22,825 bases of DNA from a virus. Below are positions 1 through 7,644 of this stretch, one piece after another. Position 1 is the first letter of the stretch. Each line of letters starts with the position of its first letter. The stretch spans positions 1-22,825 of the IMG/VR virus record IMGVR_UViG_3300042936_000161. One strand, written 5' to 3'. The notes under the pieces are model-generated. The model saw only the letters and a list, made by a program, of their open reading frames with translations. It was not told the DNA's origin and did not search any database. A program made the translations under genes and the position numbers.

Positions 1-1
1 T

Positions 2-625
2 ATGAGTTTGTATCCTGTAACACAAAAGAACCCTAAGCTAGCCGCTAATGTTGTTAAGATGTTAGATATGGGTATGGGTAATGAATTGTCAGAAGGATTA
101 TTGAATGAATTTGTTCCACCAAGTAGTGACGGAGGTGGCGAGAATGATAGAAGTCGTAGAATAAGAAAACTATTAGAAATTGCTATACAAGTAGCAAAGG
201 AAAAAAATGTCGATGAATTGGGTATGATACATGCTATGAATATGATAGCAGGTGATGACTTTTTTAGTGTAGCAGTTGAAGGTATACTACCAGATATAAC
301 AGATAAAGAATATATGTTTGTGCTACAAAGTGCTTATAAAACAGTTAAGCAAGGTTTGGCGGAAGGCGAAGAAATTGATGAAGGACCCTTTGTTCAACGT
401 CTTGGGCGCCCTAATAAAGTTAATATCTATGTAAGACATACTAAAGGAAAACCCTCTTTACTTATTGCAACTGATATTCCTTATTCAATATACGACAAGT
501 TCATAATGAAAGCTATTCAAAAATATCCACAATTTAGACAGTCAGACTTTTCATTTAAATCTGCTGATAAACTTAAGGAAGAAACTAAATTGTCCAAAAG
601 TGCTGATTATTTAGACGAAAATTAA
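2..625 (+). CDS. Modular hypothetical phage protein, start uncertain
   Basis: This 207-residue reading frame opens with an ATG at the second base of the window, so the true start may lie upstream and no ribosome site can be judged. I do not recognise an enzyme domain. It is built like the modular proteins further right: a Gly/Ser stretch follows LNE|F at residues 34-37, a helical segment spans about 50-115, and LAE|G (119-122) and IDE|G (125-128) precede a C-terminal piece of about 80 residues. These junctions fit the hydrophobic-x-Glu form of T4 prohead-protease sites, and the DNA of the LAE|G linker is identical over 17 bases to one in the gene at 3076. I infer a capsid-associated or cargo protein. 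It is followed by the glycosyltransferase gene after 57 bases. Confidence 0.6.
   Translation: MSLYPVTQKNPKLAANVVKMLDMGMGNELSEGLLNEFVPPSSDGGGENDRSRRIRKLLEIAIQVAKEKNVDELGMIHAMNMIAGDDFFSVAVEGILPDITDKEYMFVLQSAYKTVKQGLAEGEEIDEGPFVQRLGRPNKVNIYVRHTKGKPSLLIATDIPYSIYDKFIMKAIQKYPQFRQSDFSFKSADKLKEETKLSKSADYLDEN
350..366 (+). repeat. 17-base linker repeat, copy 1
   Basis: CAAGGTTTGGCGGAAGG encodes the QGLAEG linker. The same 17 bases occur at 3955-3971 in a different gene, also at a predicted module boundary. Identity at the DNA level, where only the peptide would need to be kept, suggests recombination or recent copying of linkers. Confidence 0.75.
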
Positions 626-650
626 AAATATTTTGATCACCTTGTTTTGA

Positions 651-658
651 TGTAAATA
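651..658 (+). promoter_or_regulatory. Weak late-promoter-like motif upstream of the glycosyltransferase
   Basis: TGTAAATA differs at one base from the T4 late consensus TATAAATA and lies 24 bases before the start at 683. A ribosome site (AAGAGGA, 672-678) follows. No matching sigma70 pair was found. The assignment rests only on this motif. Confidence 0.3.
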
Positions 659-682
659 TTACTATCTTAACAAGAGGATCAA

Positions 683-1636
683 ATGGCAACTAAGAAAACA
701 ACTGAACAGGCAATTACTAAACCAGTAAAAGCCGCAACAAAAACTCCAGCTAAGGCTAAATCTGCAAAAACAGTTCCTGTAGAAAAATTACAGGAAATAG
801 CTGAACAGGCTGCACAAACCCCGGCCGCACCGGCCCCAGGCCAAGTACAAGTTAATGTAGATTTTTTAAAAACTACAAAGGTACACATCGCAATGCCATG
901 CTACGGTGGTATGCTAACAGAATCAACATTTATGTCATTCATCAAGTGGGCCAATACAGCCCGTCAACTTGGTATTGATTGGACATTAGAAACAATGGTC
1001 AACGAAAGTCTTATCAGTCGTGCCCGTAACACACTAACTGCTAAGTTCTTGGATATGCCAGACGCAACACATTTATTCTTTGTTGACGCTGACATTGGTT
1101 GGGAGCCATGGCATCTACTAGTTCTATTGAATCGTGATGTTGATGTTATTGGTGGTTTGTACCCAATGAAGACAATGCCAATTAAATGGGTTGTTAATGG
1201 CTTTGAAGGTGCAGAAGAAGGCCCAGATGGTCTACAAGAAGTATCTAAGGCAGGTACAGGTTTCTTATTAATGAAGAAACATGTATTTGAGAAATTAAAA
1301 TCTCATCCTGCAGTTAAGCAGTATAAGAACGACATTGGATTAGATCCAAAGTTTGACCAACACTTAAAGACATACTTTGATACAGCGGTTCGTCAGAATC
1401 GTTACTACAGTGAAGATTGGACGTTCTGTGAAAACTGGCGTGATATAGGTGGTAAGATTTGGATGGACAAACGTGTTCTATTACGTCATAGTGGTAGTTA
1501 TGTTTTCTGTATGGAAAATCAAGAACATCTGATGAAAACAGTTGGTCCTATGTTCCTACAAGAACAGCAAGAAAAATTTGGAATGAAGTTTACCGATAAA
1601 GACGGTAACGAAATTAAAAAAGTTACTGCCGCATAA
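683..1636 (+). CDS. GT-A-like glycosyltransferase
   Basis: This 317-residue protein probably transfers a sugar, on to an unknown acceptor. Residues 1-55 are a Lys/Ala/Pro-rich tail that looks unstructured. From about residue 65 the sequence resembles GT-A-fold (GT2-like) enzymes: a first beta strand with MPCYGG (71-76), an acidic DAD motif (135-137, metal and nucleotide-sugar site) after a hydrophobic strand, a GG(LY) turn near 157-160, and a later segment with SEDWTFCENW and a downstream RHSG. Phages of this group often carry such proteins. The start has a good ribosome site, AAGAGGA, five bases upstream. A strong terminator overlaps the stop codon, so transcription probably ends here. The acceptor could be virion protein, DNA or host surface sugar; the sequence does not decide. 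Confidence 0.7.
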   Translation: MATKKTTEQAITKPVKAATKTPAKAKSAKTVPVEKLQEIAEQAAQTPAAPAPGQVQVNVDFLKTTKVHIAMPCYGGMLTESTFMSFIKWANTARQLGIDWTLETMVNESLISRARNTLTAKFLDMPDATHLFFVDADIGWEPWHLLVLLNRDVDVIGGLYPMKTMPIKWVVNGFEGAEEGPDGLQEVSKAGTGFLLMKKHVFEKLKSHPAVKQYKNDIGLDPKFDQHLKTYFDTAVRQNRYYSEDWTFCENWRDIGGKIWMDKRVLLRHSGSYVFCMENQEHLMKTVGPMFLQEQQEKFGMKFTDKDGNEIKKVTAA

Positions 1637-1665
1637 TAAAGCCCCGAAAGGGGCTTTATTCTTTT
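1635..1665 (+). terminator. Rho-independent terminator
   Basis: A perfect 11-bp stem (1635-1645 with 1650-1660) closes on a GAAA tetraloop and is followed by CTTTTT. The core is AAAGCCCC-GAAA-GGGGCTTT. It overlaps the stop codon of the glycosyltransferase and insulates it from the next late transcription block. Confidence 0.93.
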
Positions 1666-1668
1666 TAG

Positions 1669-1676
1669 ATAAATAC
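1669..1676 (+). promoter_or_regulatory. Late promoter-like ATAAATAC abutting a start codon
   Basis: GATAAATAC (1668-1676) matches the T4 late -10 element TATAAATA at seven of eight positions. The gene start at 1680 is only three bases beyond it. With T4 geometry transcription would begin at or near the ATG, giving a leaderless message unless the internal Met at 1710 is used. Confidence 0.6.
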
Positions 1677-1679
1677 TCT

Positions 1680-3020
1680 ATGGACTTAAAAGAATTACAT
1701 TCATTCAAAATGTCAGATGCAGTGACATTTCACGATAACCTCAATAGTAAATTGTTTCGTGGACAGCATCTACAACCTGCCGTAGAACTACAATTAAAAA
1801 CTATAGCACAAGACTTTTTACAAGAGATGGGTATACATGATTTGGATGTACGTGATATCACTGTTTCTGGAAGTAATGCAGCCTACAGCTATACAGACCA
1901 TAGTGATTTAGATTTGCATATTCTAGTCAATATGAAAGATTTACCGGACGATGATGTATACCGTGAATTCTTCAAAGCTAAAAAAGATTTATACAATGAT
2001 TCACATGATATTACTATCAATGGAATTCCAGTAGAATTATATATACAGGATGCGTCAGAACCTGTAACTAGTTTAGGTGAATATAGTGTTAAAGATAAGA
2101 AATGGTTACGTTTACCAACAAGGCGCAGAGCTAACTTTGATCAAACAGCTACTAAAGCAAAATATGAAAAATTATTAGATGTTATTGATACCACATTGCA
2201 TTCTGATAATATGGATAAAGTTAATAAAGTATTGAAGAAGATTACGCAATATCGTCAAGCTGGATTAGATAAAGGTGGTGAGTTTGGTCCTGAAAATCTA
2301 GCATATAAAGCATTACGTAGTCGTGGCTATATTACAAAACTATATGACTTAAGAGATAAGTTACATAGCAAACATTTAAGTTTAAATGGTATGTATTCTA
2401 ATGTTAGTGAAAGTTTTGATAAACCGTATAAAGTACTTCGGTGGGAAAAGGGAGACTACGGTGATGTAGACGCAATAGCACGATTAGATGACAACACTTT
2501 TCTAAGCATTATGTTCACCAAGGGATTTAGTCAAGAGACAAAAGAGGAAGCATGGAGTGTTGAGTTTTATAGAAACAACAGTCAAGAAGTCACGGGCGAA
2601 GGTGATGCACAACGTGTATTTGCTACGGTGTTAAGTGCTATCCAAACATTTATTAAAAAGTACAAACCCAACAAGGTGTTTTTTGCGGCAAACAAAGTAG
2701 ATGACACCGGACACGACTTACAAAGCAGAGCTAGTCTATATGACAAGTTAGTTCAGCGTTATGCCAAATCTTGGGGCTTTAGAGCATTTCGTGCTGACAC
2801 CGGTAATAAAGTTATGTACGAATTGAGTAGAATTAATAAGAACGTAGAAGAAGCATCCGGGTATATTCCTAGTGAAAAACAAAAAAATGACCCACGTTTT
2901 AGTACAGCATTAACAGTAGATGTTAAGCCTGATAGTATTAAAAAGAACGCAAAAGCATTCTATTGGAATACTAGTAGAGCAGGTATTCCTCCAACAGCAA
3001 AGCCATCAGGCAAAATCTAA
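1680..3020 (+). CDS. Modular protein: nucleotidyltransferase domain plus two phage modules
   Basis: The N-terminal part of this 446-residue protein is a pol-beta-fold nucleotidyltransferase: G64-S65, then D76-x-D78 in SDLDLH, and a third acidic strand with E119 in PVELY, so the catalytic triad is complete. The substrate is unknown. After VSE|S (242-245) comes a module of about 145 residues with a GNAT-like look (a GEGDA loop, then RASLYDKL and a WGFR strand near 350-368). After VEE|A (389-392) a short tail starting SGYIPSEKQK closes the protein; I recall similar tails on other phage modular proteins. Both boundaries fit prohead-protease sites, so I infer that the three parts are released in the capsid. 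The start is close to the ATAAATAC motif; a Met at codon 11 (1710) is an alternative. No capsid-targeting peptide is evident. Confidence 0.7.
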   Translation: MDLKELHSFKMSDAVTFHDNLNSKLFRGQHLQPAVELQLKTIAQDFLQEMGIHDLDVRDITVSGSNAAYSYTDHSDLDLHILVNMKDLPDDDVYREFFKAKKDLYNDSHDITINGIPVELYIQDASEPVTSLGEYSVKDKKWLRLPTRRRANFDQTATKAKYEKLLDVIDTTLHSDNMDKVNKVLKKITQYRQAGLDKGGEFGPENLAYKALRSRGYITKLYDLRDKLHSKHLSLNGMYSNVSESFDKPYKVLRWEKGDYGDVDAIARLDDNTFLSIMFTKGFSQETKEEAWSVEFYRNNSQEVTGEGDAQRVFATVLSAIQTFIKKYKPNKVFFAANKVDDTGHDLQSRASLYDKLVQRYAKSWGFRAFRADTGNKVMYELSRINKNVEEASGYIPSEKQKNDPRFSTALTVDVKPDSIKKNAKAFYWNTSRAGIPPTAKPSGKI

Positions 3021-3045
3021 TAAGTTTCTATATTATGGTATTTTG

Positions 3046-3053
3046 ATAAATAC
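3046..3053 (+). promoter_or_regulatory. Late promoter-like ATAAATAC
   Basis: GATAAATAC (3045-3053) lies 22 bases before the ATG at 3076. This leaves room for a short leader, unlike the copies at 1669 and 8723. It probably drives the cargo operon 3076-8635. Confidence 0.65.
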
Positions 3054-3075
3054 ACTAATAGTATGGGAATCCGTT

Positions 3076-4110
3076 ATGAAAATCAAACAAATCACTGAAA
3101 CTACGACAGCAGGCGCAATTGCTACAACAGAAACCGCATTAGGTGGTACTCAAAGTAGAGGAAATCCTAGCATATATGGTGGTAAAAAAGTAGGCTCACT
3201 ATTCAAGGGTAAAAAAACTAAAGCCCCATATGCTAATAGCATTAATGAAAGTGCTGAACTAAGTGAAGCACAACTAGAAGAAGATGATATTATTGTTGTT
3301 CCTGGTCAAGGTCGTAGTCGTAAAAACGGACTCGTTCCACATGGTCAAAGTCGTATAGACCACGAAGTTGAGATGGCACGTAGTGATTTATTCAGTGCCG
3401 CAAAGAATGCTCAACAAGTTTATTCAATGATTAAAGATGTTGGTGAAGACGAAGGACTTGATGGTTGGGTACAAGAAAAGATTATTAAAGCTAATGACTA
3501 TCTAAACACTATACGTGAATACTTAGAAGGTAAACAAGTTCAGAGTGTGACGGAAGGGGCTGAAATCATGTATGCTGAGGAACTGGCAGAAAAACTTTTT
3601 GACCGATCTCCTAATTTGCAAAACGAAGATGACATCTTGACCAGAGGATTCCAGTTATCCAAAAAAGACCCTAGAATAGGTAGTAGAGTTAACGCTATAT
3701 TCCGCACCGAAGATTTCCCTAGCGACTTTGTAAGTTATTACCGATATATACAACATAATCATGGTATATCAAGTGGTATGAATGAAGGTGAAAATAGAGT
3801 TGATACGCTGGTCACTGATACAGAAGCCGTAATGAGAGAATTTAAAATTGATGCTCTACCAGCATTAAAAATTGTGCTGGGAGAGAGAGAATACAAAGAC
3901 CGTCCTGGTTATTATAATACCTTTATTAGACAAATTATTGCTAGATCAAAACAACAAGGTTTGGCGGAAGGTGCTAAAGTAGACCGTATGGTTAAACATG
4001 TAGCACAATCAGAAAAGAAATTAGGCAAGAGTAAAGACGAAGCAGAAAACATTGCGTGGGCAACAGCTAACAAACGTGGCATGTTAAATAATAAGAATAA
4101 GAAAGCGTAA
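3076..4110 (+). CDS. Multi-module candidate capsid cargo polyprotein
   Basis: This 344-residue protein starts at the ATG after the late promoter motif; the frame is open for 52 more codons, but that stretch overlaps the previous gene and lies upstream of the promoter. The first eight residues, MKIKQITE, resemble the T4 capsid-targeting peptide, which is removed after a hydrophobic-x-Glu. Further candidate junctions are INE|S (56-59), VTE|G (158-161), MNE|G (235-238) and LAE|G (296-299). They split the chain into a basic Gly-rich piece, a helical module of about 100 residues (with LDGWVQEKI), a module of about 77 residues, one of about 60, and a Lys-rich tail with the ENIAWATANKRG motif. I recognise several of these as recurring phage modules of unknown function. 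The next gene starts two bases after the stop, so the pair is probably co-translated. Confidence 0.7.
   Translation: MKIKQITETTTAGAIATTETALGGTQSRGNPSIYGGKKVGSLFKGKKTKAPYANSINESAELSEAQLEEDDIIVVPGQGRSRKNGLVPHGQSRIDHEVEMARSDLFSAAKNAQQVYSMIKDVGEDEGLDGWVQEKIIKANDYLNTIREYLEGKQVQSVTEGAEIMYAEELAEKLFDRSPNLQNEDDILTRGFQLSKKDPRIGSRVNAIFRTEDFPSDFVSYYRYIQHNHGISSGMNEGENRVDTLVTDTEAVMREFKIDALPALKIVLGEREYKDRPGYYNTFIRQIIARSKQQGLAEGAKVDRMVKHVAQSEKKLGKSKDEAENIAWATANKRGMLNNKNKKA
3955..3971 (+). repeat. 17-base linker repeat, copy 2
   Basis: This is identical to 350-366 and encodes QGLAEG just before the C-terminal AKVDRMVKHV module of the 344-residue protein. A related, imperfect form (GTGACGGAAGGGGCT) is found at the VTE|GA junction near 3547. 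Confidence 0.75.
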
Positions 4111-4111
4111 T

Positions 4112-7100
4112 ATGAGCAATATTCTTAAAGGTATAATAAACGAAGTTGATCCACATAACTATGACAGTGATTGGGATTATCAGGATGCGGTAGCACGTAG
4201 TGGCAAATCACGTTCTAGTTATCGTTCACAAGAAGATGATACATCTGATGCTGATATTGAATACTCTAAAAAGATGTATCAACTAAGCCAAAAACAAAAA
4301 CGTGACAGTGACCATGATAGATTAGCAACTGGTACTAATGAAGATAATACCACTCAAACTAGAATGAGAATGAATGATTATTATGATGTAGCTGATGCTC
4401 TTCAGGAAAAGCTTAAACAAGCAATTAAGCTGGGTAATGACGAACTTGTACATGAATTATCTAAAGAACGTGCTGACTTAGATGCACGTGTTAAAAAATA
4501 TGGATTAGTTCCCGAAGATGTAGTAGAAGGATCTAAAAAAGAAGAAGAATACGGTCCTGAATGGGATGCAAAAGTAAAACGTATAGGTCAAATAGCTAAA
4601 GAAGGTCCTCGTAAAACTGTTTGGGATCCTGTCAAGCGTGTTTATAAAACGGTTCCAGTTAAACAATCTGGCATTAAACAAGGTATAAATGAATTTTCCC
4701 CTATTAAACCCCCTACTGCCGGAGCATTTGGTGGCAATAAAGATTATGGTCAGCCCACCAGTTCACGTTACTTGGGCAACAACAAGTTTGTAGTAGGAAC
4801 TACCAACAACTATGTGTTGACTGCAACTGTGGACAAATGGGGCCTGGAATGGGACGAGGACGATGAAATATGGTTCTTGGACAGTCCTGGTGCTGTGTAC
4901 ATTGCTGATGCTACTGAAGGTGAAATAGAATTACCTGCTCCACAAGAACAAAGAAATCAAATACACGATTTGGTAAGTGATTATCTTAACGCTAGAAATT
5001 CTGCCGACTTACAAAAGGTAGCCGCATATTTTGGTCATAGTCCTGATGGTGAAATGGCAACAAATGAAGCTGTTTCAGGAAATAGATTTAACAGTAAACA
5101 AGAAGTTATTAATCATTTTGTTAAAAACGGTAAAAGTGCGGCAGCAGGCGCAGCGGCATGGGAACGTGGTTATAGAGGTTCATCTAAGAAACCAATAGAG
5201 TTAAAAAAACCACCACAAAGAAGTTACCATGATGAACTAGATGACAAACGTTATGATACATTTGAAAACTTAGGTGATCAATTAAAATCTAAATCATTAG
5301 AAGCATTAATGCAACTTAAGCAACAAATTGAACAAAAAAGTATGGATGATTTAGCTCAATGGGAACAAGATTTTAGAAATAATGTTGCTAATAAGATGAG
5401 AAGTCAACCAATACTTCCACCAGAAGCAACCCCAGTTGCACAGCCCGGTGAGAAACATTCTATATTAAAATCTAGATTAGCACAATTGAATAATGCTATT
5501 CAGAAACAAGAACTATTAGATAAGTTAGTTGATAGATTAGACCGTAAAGGTTTAATGACTCCTGCAATGCAGAATGATACCGATACTAGTATGCACGTTA
5601 AGTATGGTGCAAAAGATAACTATCAATCATTAAATAAAAAGTTAGACAATGCTATTTCAATGTTACAGGATAGATTGTATATACGTAAAAAGTCAGGTTT
5701 GAAAGAAGTACATGATGAGCGTGATGAATATGATAATCCTAGACAAGGTAGAGATTATGGCAAAGGCAATCTATTTGTAGATCCAGGCTCAAATGAATTT
5801 AAGAAAGAAGTACATCTTGGCGCTAATGACGGTGAACGAGGCAGACCTAAAAATCTAAAAGGTGTTTCAAAAGCATTGCCAGCTGATGCGTTTGGTCGTA
5901 CTACAGGTAAGATTCCGGATAGTGCAAGACCTACGTCAAATCCAGATCCCTTTCCTCCAGTTAAGATTTTAAAAAATCACGAAAAGTGGATATATCCTCC
6001 TAAATCAAAGAAAAGTGTGGATGAAGCTGATATGAGCCGTAGAGGATTTTTAGGAAACGTAGGTAAGGCAGCCGGTGCTGGCGCATTAGCTGCCGCAGGA
6101 TTAGGTGGTGCAGGTAATGCTCAGGCATTTAAGGGAACACTTCCCGCACGTGCTCCTCGTATCTCTGAAGATGAGGCCGAAGCTCAACTTAAAGAATTAA
6201 AAAGTACAGCATATAAAGAGTTAGCAAGTATGGTATGGGGTGCATGGCCTAGTATACTGGATACGACTTTTGGTGTTGGCACACCTGCAGATAAGCCAGC
6301 AACACCTGAACAAATTGGTAAAATGTTAGGATACAGATTAGCTGAATATGCTGAAGAATATAGACAAAAAGTTAGAGCAGTTAAAGTAGCAGCCGGAGTA
6401 AGAGATCCTCAAAGTTTAAATAAAACAACTGCCGCAATTTATGTTAATGAACAAGAGATGGATGAGGGCTGGAGTCAAAAGTATAAAAGTAGTATCAACT
6501 GTAGTCATCCTAAAGGTTTTAGTCAAAAGGCGCATTGTGCTGGTAAAAAAAAACACAATGAAAGTATTGACAATGTTATGGAGATGACTTGTCCTGATTG
6601 TGGTATGTGTGAAACTCACGGTGACAATTCAAAAGATCAATTAGATGAATTGAAATGCTGGTCTGGTTATCATAGAGTTGCTGGTACAAAAGCTGGCTTT
6701 CCAGGTAGTTGTGCAAAAAATAAAACTAATGAAGAACAACATAGTTGCCCACACTGTGGTGGCGAAATGGTTAGTGAAGAATTAATGAACGAAAAGAAAG
6801 ATGCTTGCTACTACAAAGTTAAGAGCCGTTATAAAGTATGGCCAAGTGCTTATGCCAGTGGTGCATTAGTTAAATGTCGTAAAAAAGGCGCAAGCAACTG
6901 GGGCACAGGCGGAAAGAAAAATGAAAGCTCTATACTAGAGGGTATTGAACAAGCAGATGAAAGTTTGCACGATTGGTTCAATAAAGAAAAATGGGTTCGT
7001 ATGGATACTAAAGGAAACATTAAAGGTCCATGTGCAAAAGAACCAGGAGAAGGCAAACCAAAATGTTTGCCACAAAGTAAAGCACATAGTCTAGGTAAAA

Positions 7101-7201
7101 AGGGTCGTGCTAGTGCCGCTCAACGTAAGCGTAGAGAAGATCCTAATCCAGAGCGTAGTGGTAAAGCTATCAATGTTGATACAAAGAAAAGTAAAGGTTA
7201 A
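4112..7201 (+). CDS. Giant modular candidate capsid cargo polyprotein with internal Tat signal
   Basis: This chain of 1029 residues has no single recognisable function. It begins MSNILKGIINE|V, like a T4 capsid-targeting peptide. Candidate prohead-protease junctions follow at VVE|G (139/140), INE|F (194/195), TNE|A (319/320), VDE|A (638/639), MDE|G (785/786), ILE|G (943/944) and ADE|S (950/951). In order I see charged helical segments (12-139), a short WDPVKRVY peptide (171-178), a beta-rich module with WGLEWDEDDE (243-252), Gln-rich possible coiled coil (390-470), a Tat-type signal plus a module of about 110 residues (641-780), and then Cys-rich and basic mini-modules: GWSQKY (786-817), CPDCGMC (827-833), CWSGYH (849-854), CPHCGGE (879-885), KSRYKVWPSAYASG (904-917) and a SLHDWF basic tail (951-1029). 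The set looks assembled by shuffling. The Dps-like gene follows after two bases. Confidence 0.68.
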   Translation: MSNILKGIINEVDPHNYDSDWDYQDAVARSGKSRSSYRSQEDDTSDADIEYSKKMYQLSQKQKRDSDHDRLATGTNEDNTTQTRMRMNDYYDVADALQEKLKQAIKLGNDELVHELSKERADLDARVKKYGLVPEDVVEGSKKEEEYGPEWDAKVKRIGQIAKEGPRKTVWDPVKRVYKTVPVKQSGIKQGINEFSPIKPPTAGAFGGNKDYGQPTSSRYLGNNKFVVGTTNNYVLTATVDKWGLEWDEDDEIWFLDSPGAVYIADATEGEIELPAPQEQRNQIHDLVSDYLNARNSADLQKVAAYFGHSPDGEMATNEAVSGNRFNSKQEVINHFVKNGKSAAAGAAAWERGYRGSSKKPIELKKPPQRSYHDELDDKRYDTFENLGDQLKSKSLEALMQLKQQIEQKSMDDLAQWEQDFRNNVANKMRSQPILPPEATPVAQPGEKHSILKSRLAQLNNAIQKQELLDKLVDRLDRKGLMTPAMQNDTDTSMHVKYGAKDNYQSLNKKLDNAISMLQDRLYIRKKSGLKEVHDERDEYDNPRQGRDYGKGNLFVDPGSNEFKKEVHLGANDGERGRPKNLKGVSKALPADAFGRTTGKIPDSARPTSNPDPFPPVKILKNHEKWIYPPKSKKSVDEADMSRRGFLGNVGKAAGAGALAAAGLGGAGNAQAFKGTLPARAPRISEDEAEAQLKELKSTAYKELASMVWGAWPSILDTTFGVGTPADKPATPEQIGKMLGYRLAEYAEEYRQKVRAVKVAAGVRDPQSLNKTTAAIYVNEQEMDEGWSQKYKSSINCSHPKGFSQKAHCAGKKKHNESIDNVMEMTCPDCGMCETHGDNSKDQLDELKCWSGYHRVAGTKAGFPGSCAKNKTNEEQHSCPHCGGEMVSEELMNEKKDACYYKVKSRYKVWPSAYASGALVKCRKKGASNWGTGGKKNESSILEGIEQADESLHDWFNKEKWVRMDTKGNIKGPCAKEPGEGKPKCLPQSKAHSLGKKGRASAAQRKRREDPNPERSGKAINVDTKKSKG
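6032..6127 (+). other. Internal Tat-type signal peptide
   Basis: Residues 641-672 of the 1029-residue protein read M-S-R-R-G-F-L-G, then an Ala/Gly-rich hydrophobic stretch, then A-Q-A|F. This has all three parts of a twin-arginine signal: SRRxFL, an h-region and an AxA cleavage site. It lies two residues after the candidate prohead-protease junction VDE|A, so cleavage there would expose it near a new N-terminus. An internal start at the ATG (6032) is also conceivable. Confidence 0.6.
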
Positions 7202-7203
7202 TA

Positions 7204-7644
7204 ATGTTATCAGATAATTTAAAAGTACTATTAGCTAGTACACAAAGTTTTGCTATCAAAACACAAAACTTCCATTGGAATACAGAAGGAAGTAATTTCC
7301 CACAATATCACAAATTCTTTAATACATTGTACAAAGATGTAAATGCCACTATTGATCCTATTGCTGAATATATCAGAATCTTAGGTCACTATACTCCTGG
7401 CAGTTTGTCACGTTATACTGAATTAAGTATCATACAAGACCAAACTAAAGTGCCAAGAGCAGAACTTATGTTTGTTGAGTTACTACAAAATTGTGAAACA
7501 ATGTCAGAACTTGTTGTTGCTATGTTTGACGAAGCTACAAATGAACGTCAACAAGGTATTGCTAACTACATGGCTGAATTACAAGACTTATACGGTAAGA
7601 AAGCATGGTTCATTCGTTCTACATTAAAAAGAGAACGTGAGTAA
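7204..7644 (+). CDS. dps: Dps-like ferritin-fold protein
   Basis: The 146 residues match the Dps family, iron-oxidising 12-mers that protect DNA. The family signature NFHWNTEG lies at 22-29. Without gaps, the E. coli Dps ferroxidase ligands H51, H63, D78 and E82 correspond to H24, H36, D51 and E55 here; the D67 position is Asn40. The protein lacks the Lys-rich N-terminal DNA-binding tail of E. coli Dps, but ends in a basic KRERE. It lies directly behind the cargo polyproteins in what looks like a late transcript, with AAAGG before the start, and overlaps the next gene by one base (TAATG). It could be packaged or act late on host iron or oxidative stress. Identity as a Dps-family protein is firm; activity is not, given Asn40. 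Confidence 0.88.
   Translation: MLSDNLKVLLASTQSFAIKTQNFHWNTEGSNFPQYHKFFNTLYKDVNATIDPIAEYIRILGHYTPGSLSRYTELSIIQDQTKVPRAELMFVELLQNCETMSELVVAMFDEATNERQQGIANYMAELQDLYGKKAWFIRSTLKRERE

Noticed and set aside
2920-3075. 52-codon upstream extension of the cargo gene at 3076
   Set aside because: It overlaps the previous gene in another frame, lies mostly upstream of the late promoter motif, and would bury the MKIKQITE targeting-like start.
6545-6553. Run of nine A as a programmed frameshift site in the 1029-residue gene
   Set aside because: The frame continues through recognisable modules on both sides, and no stimulatory structure was noted. It could at most be a sequencing-error or slippage risk.
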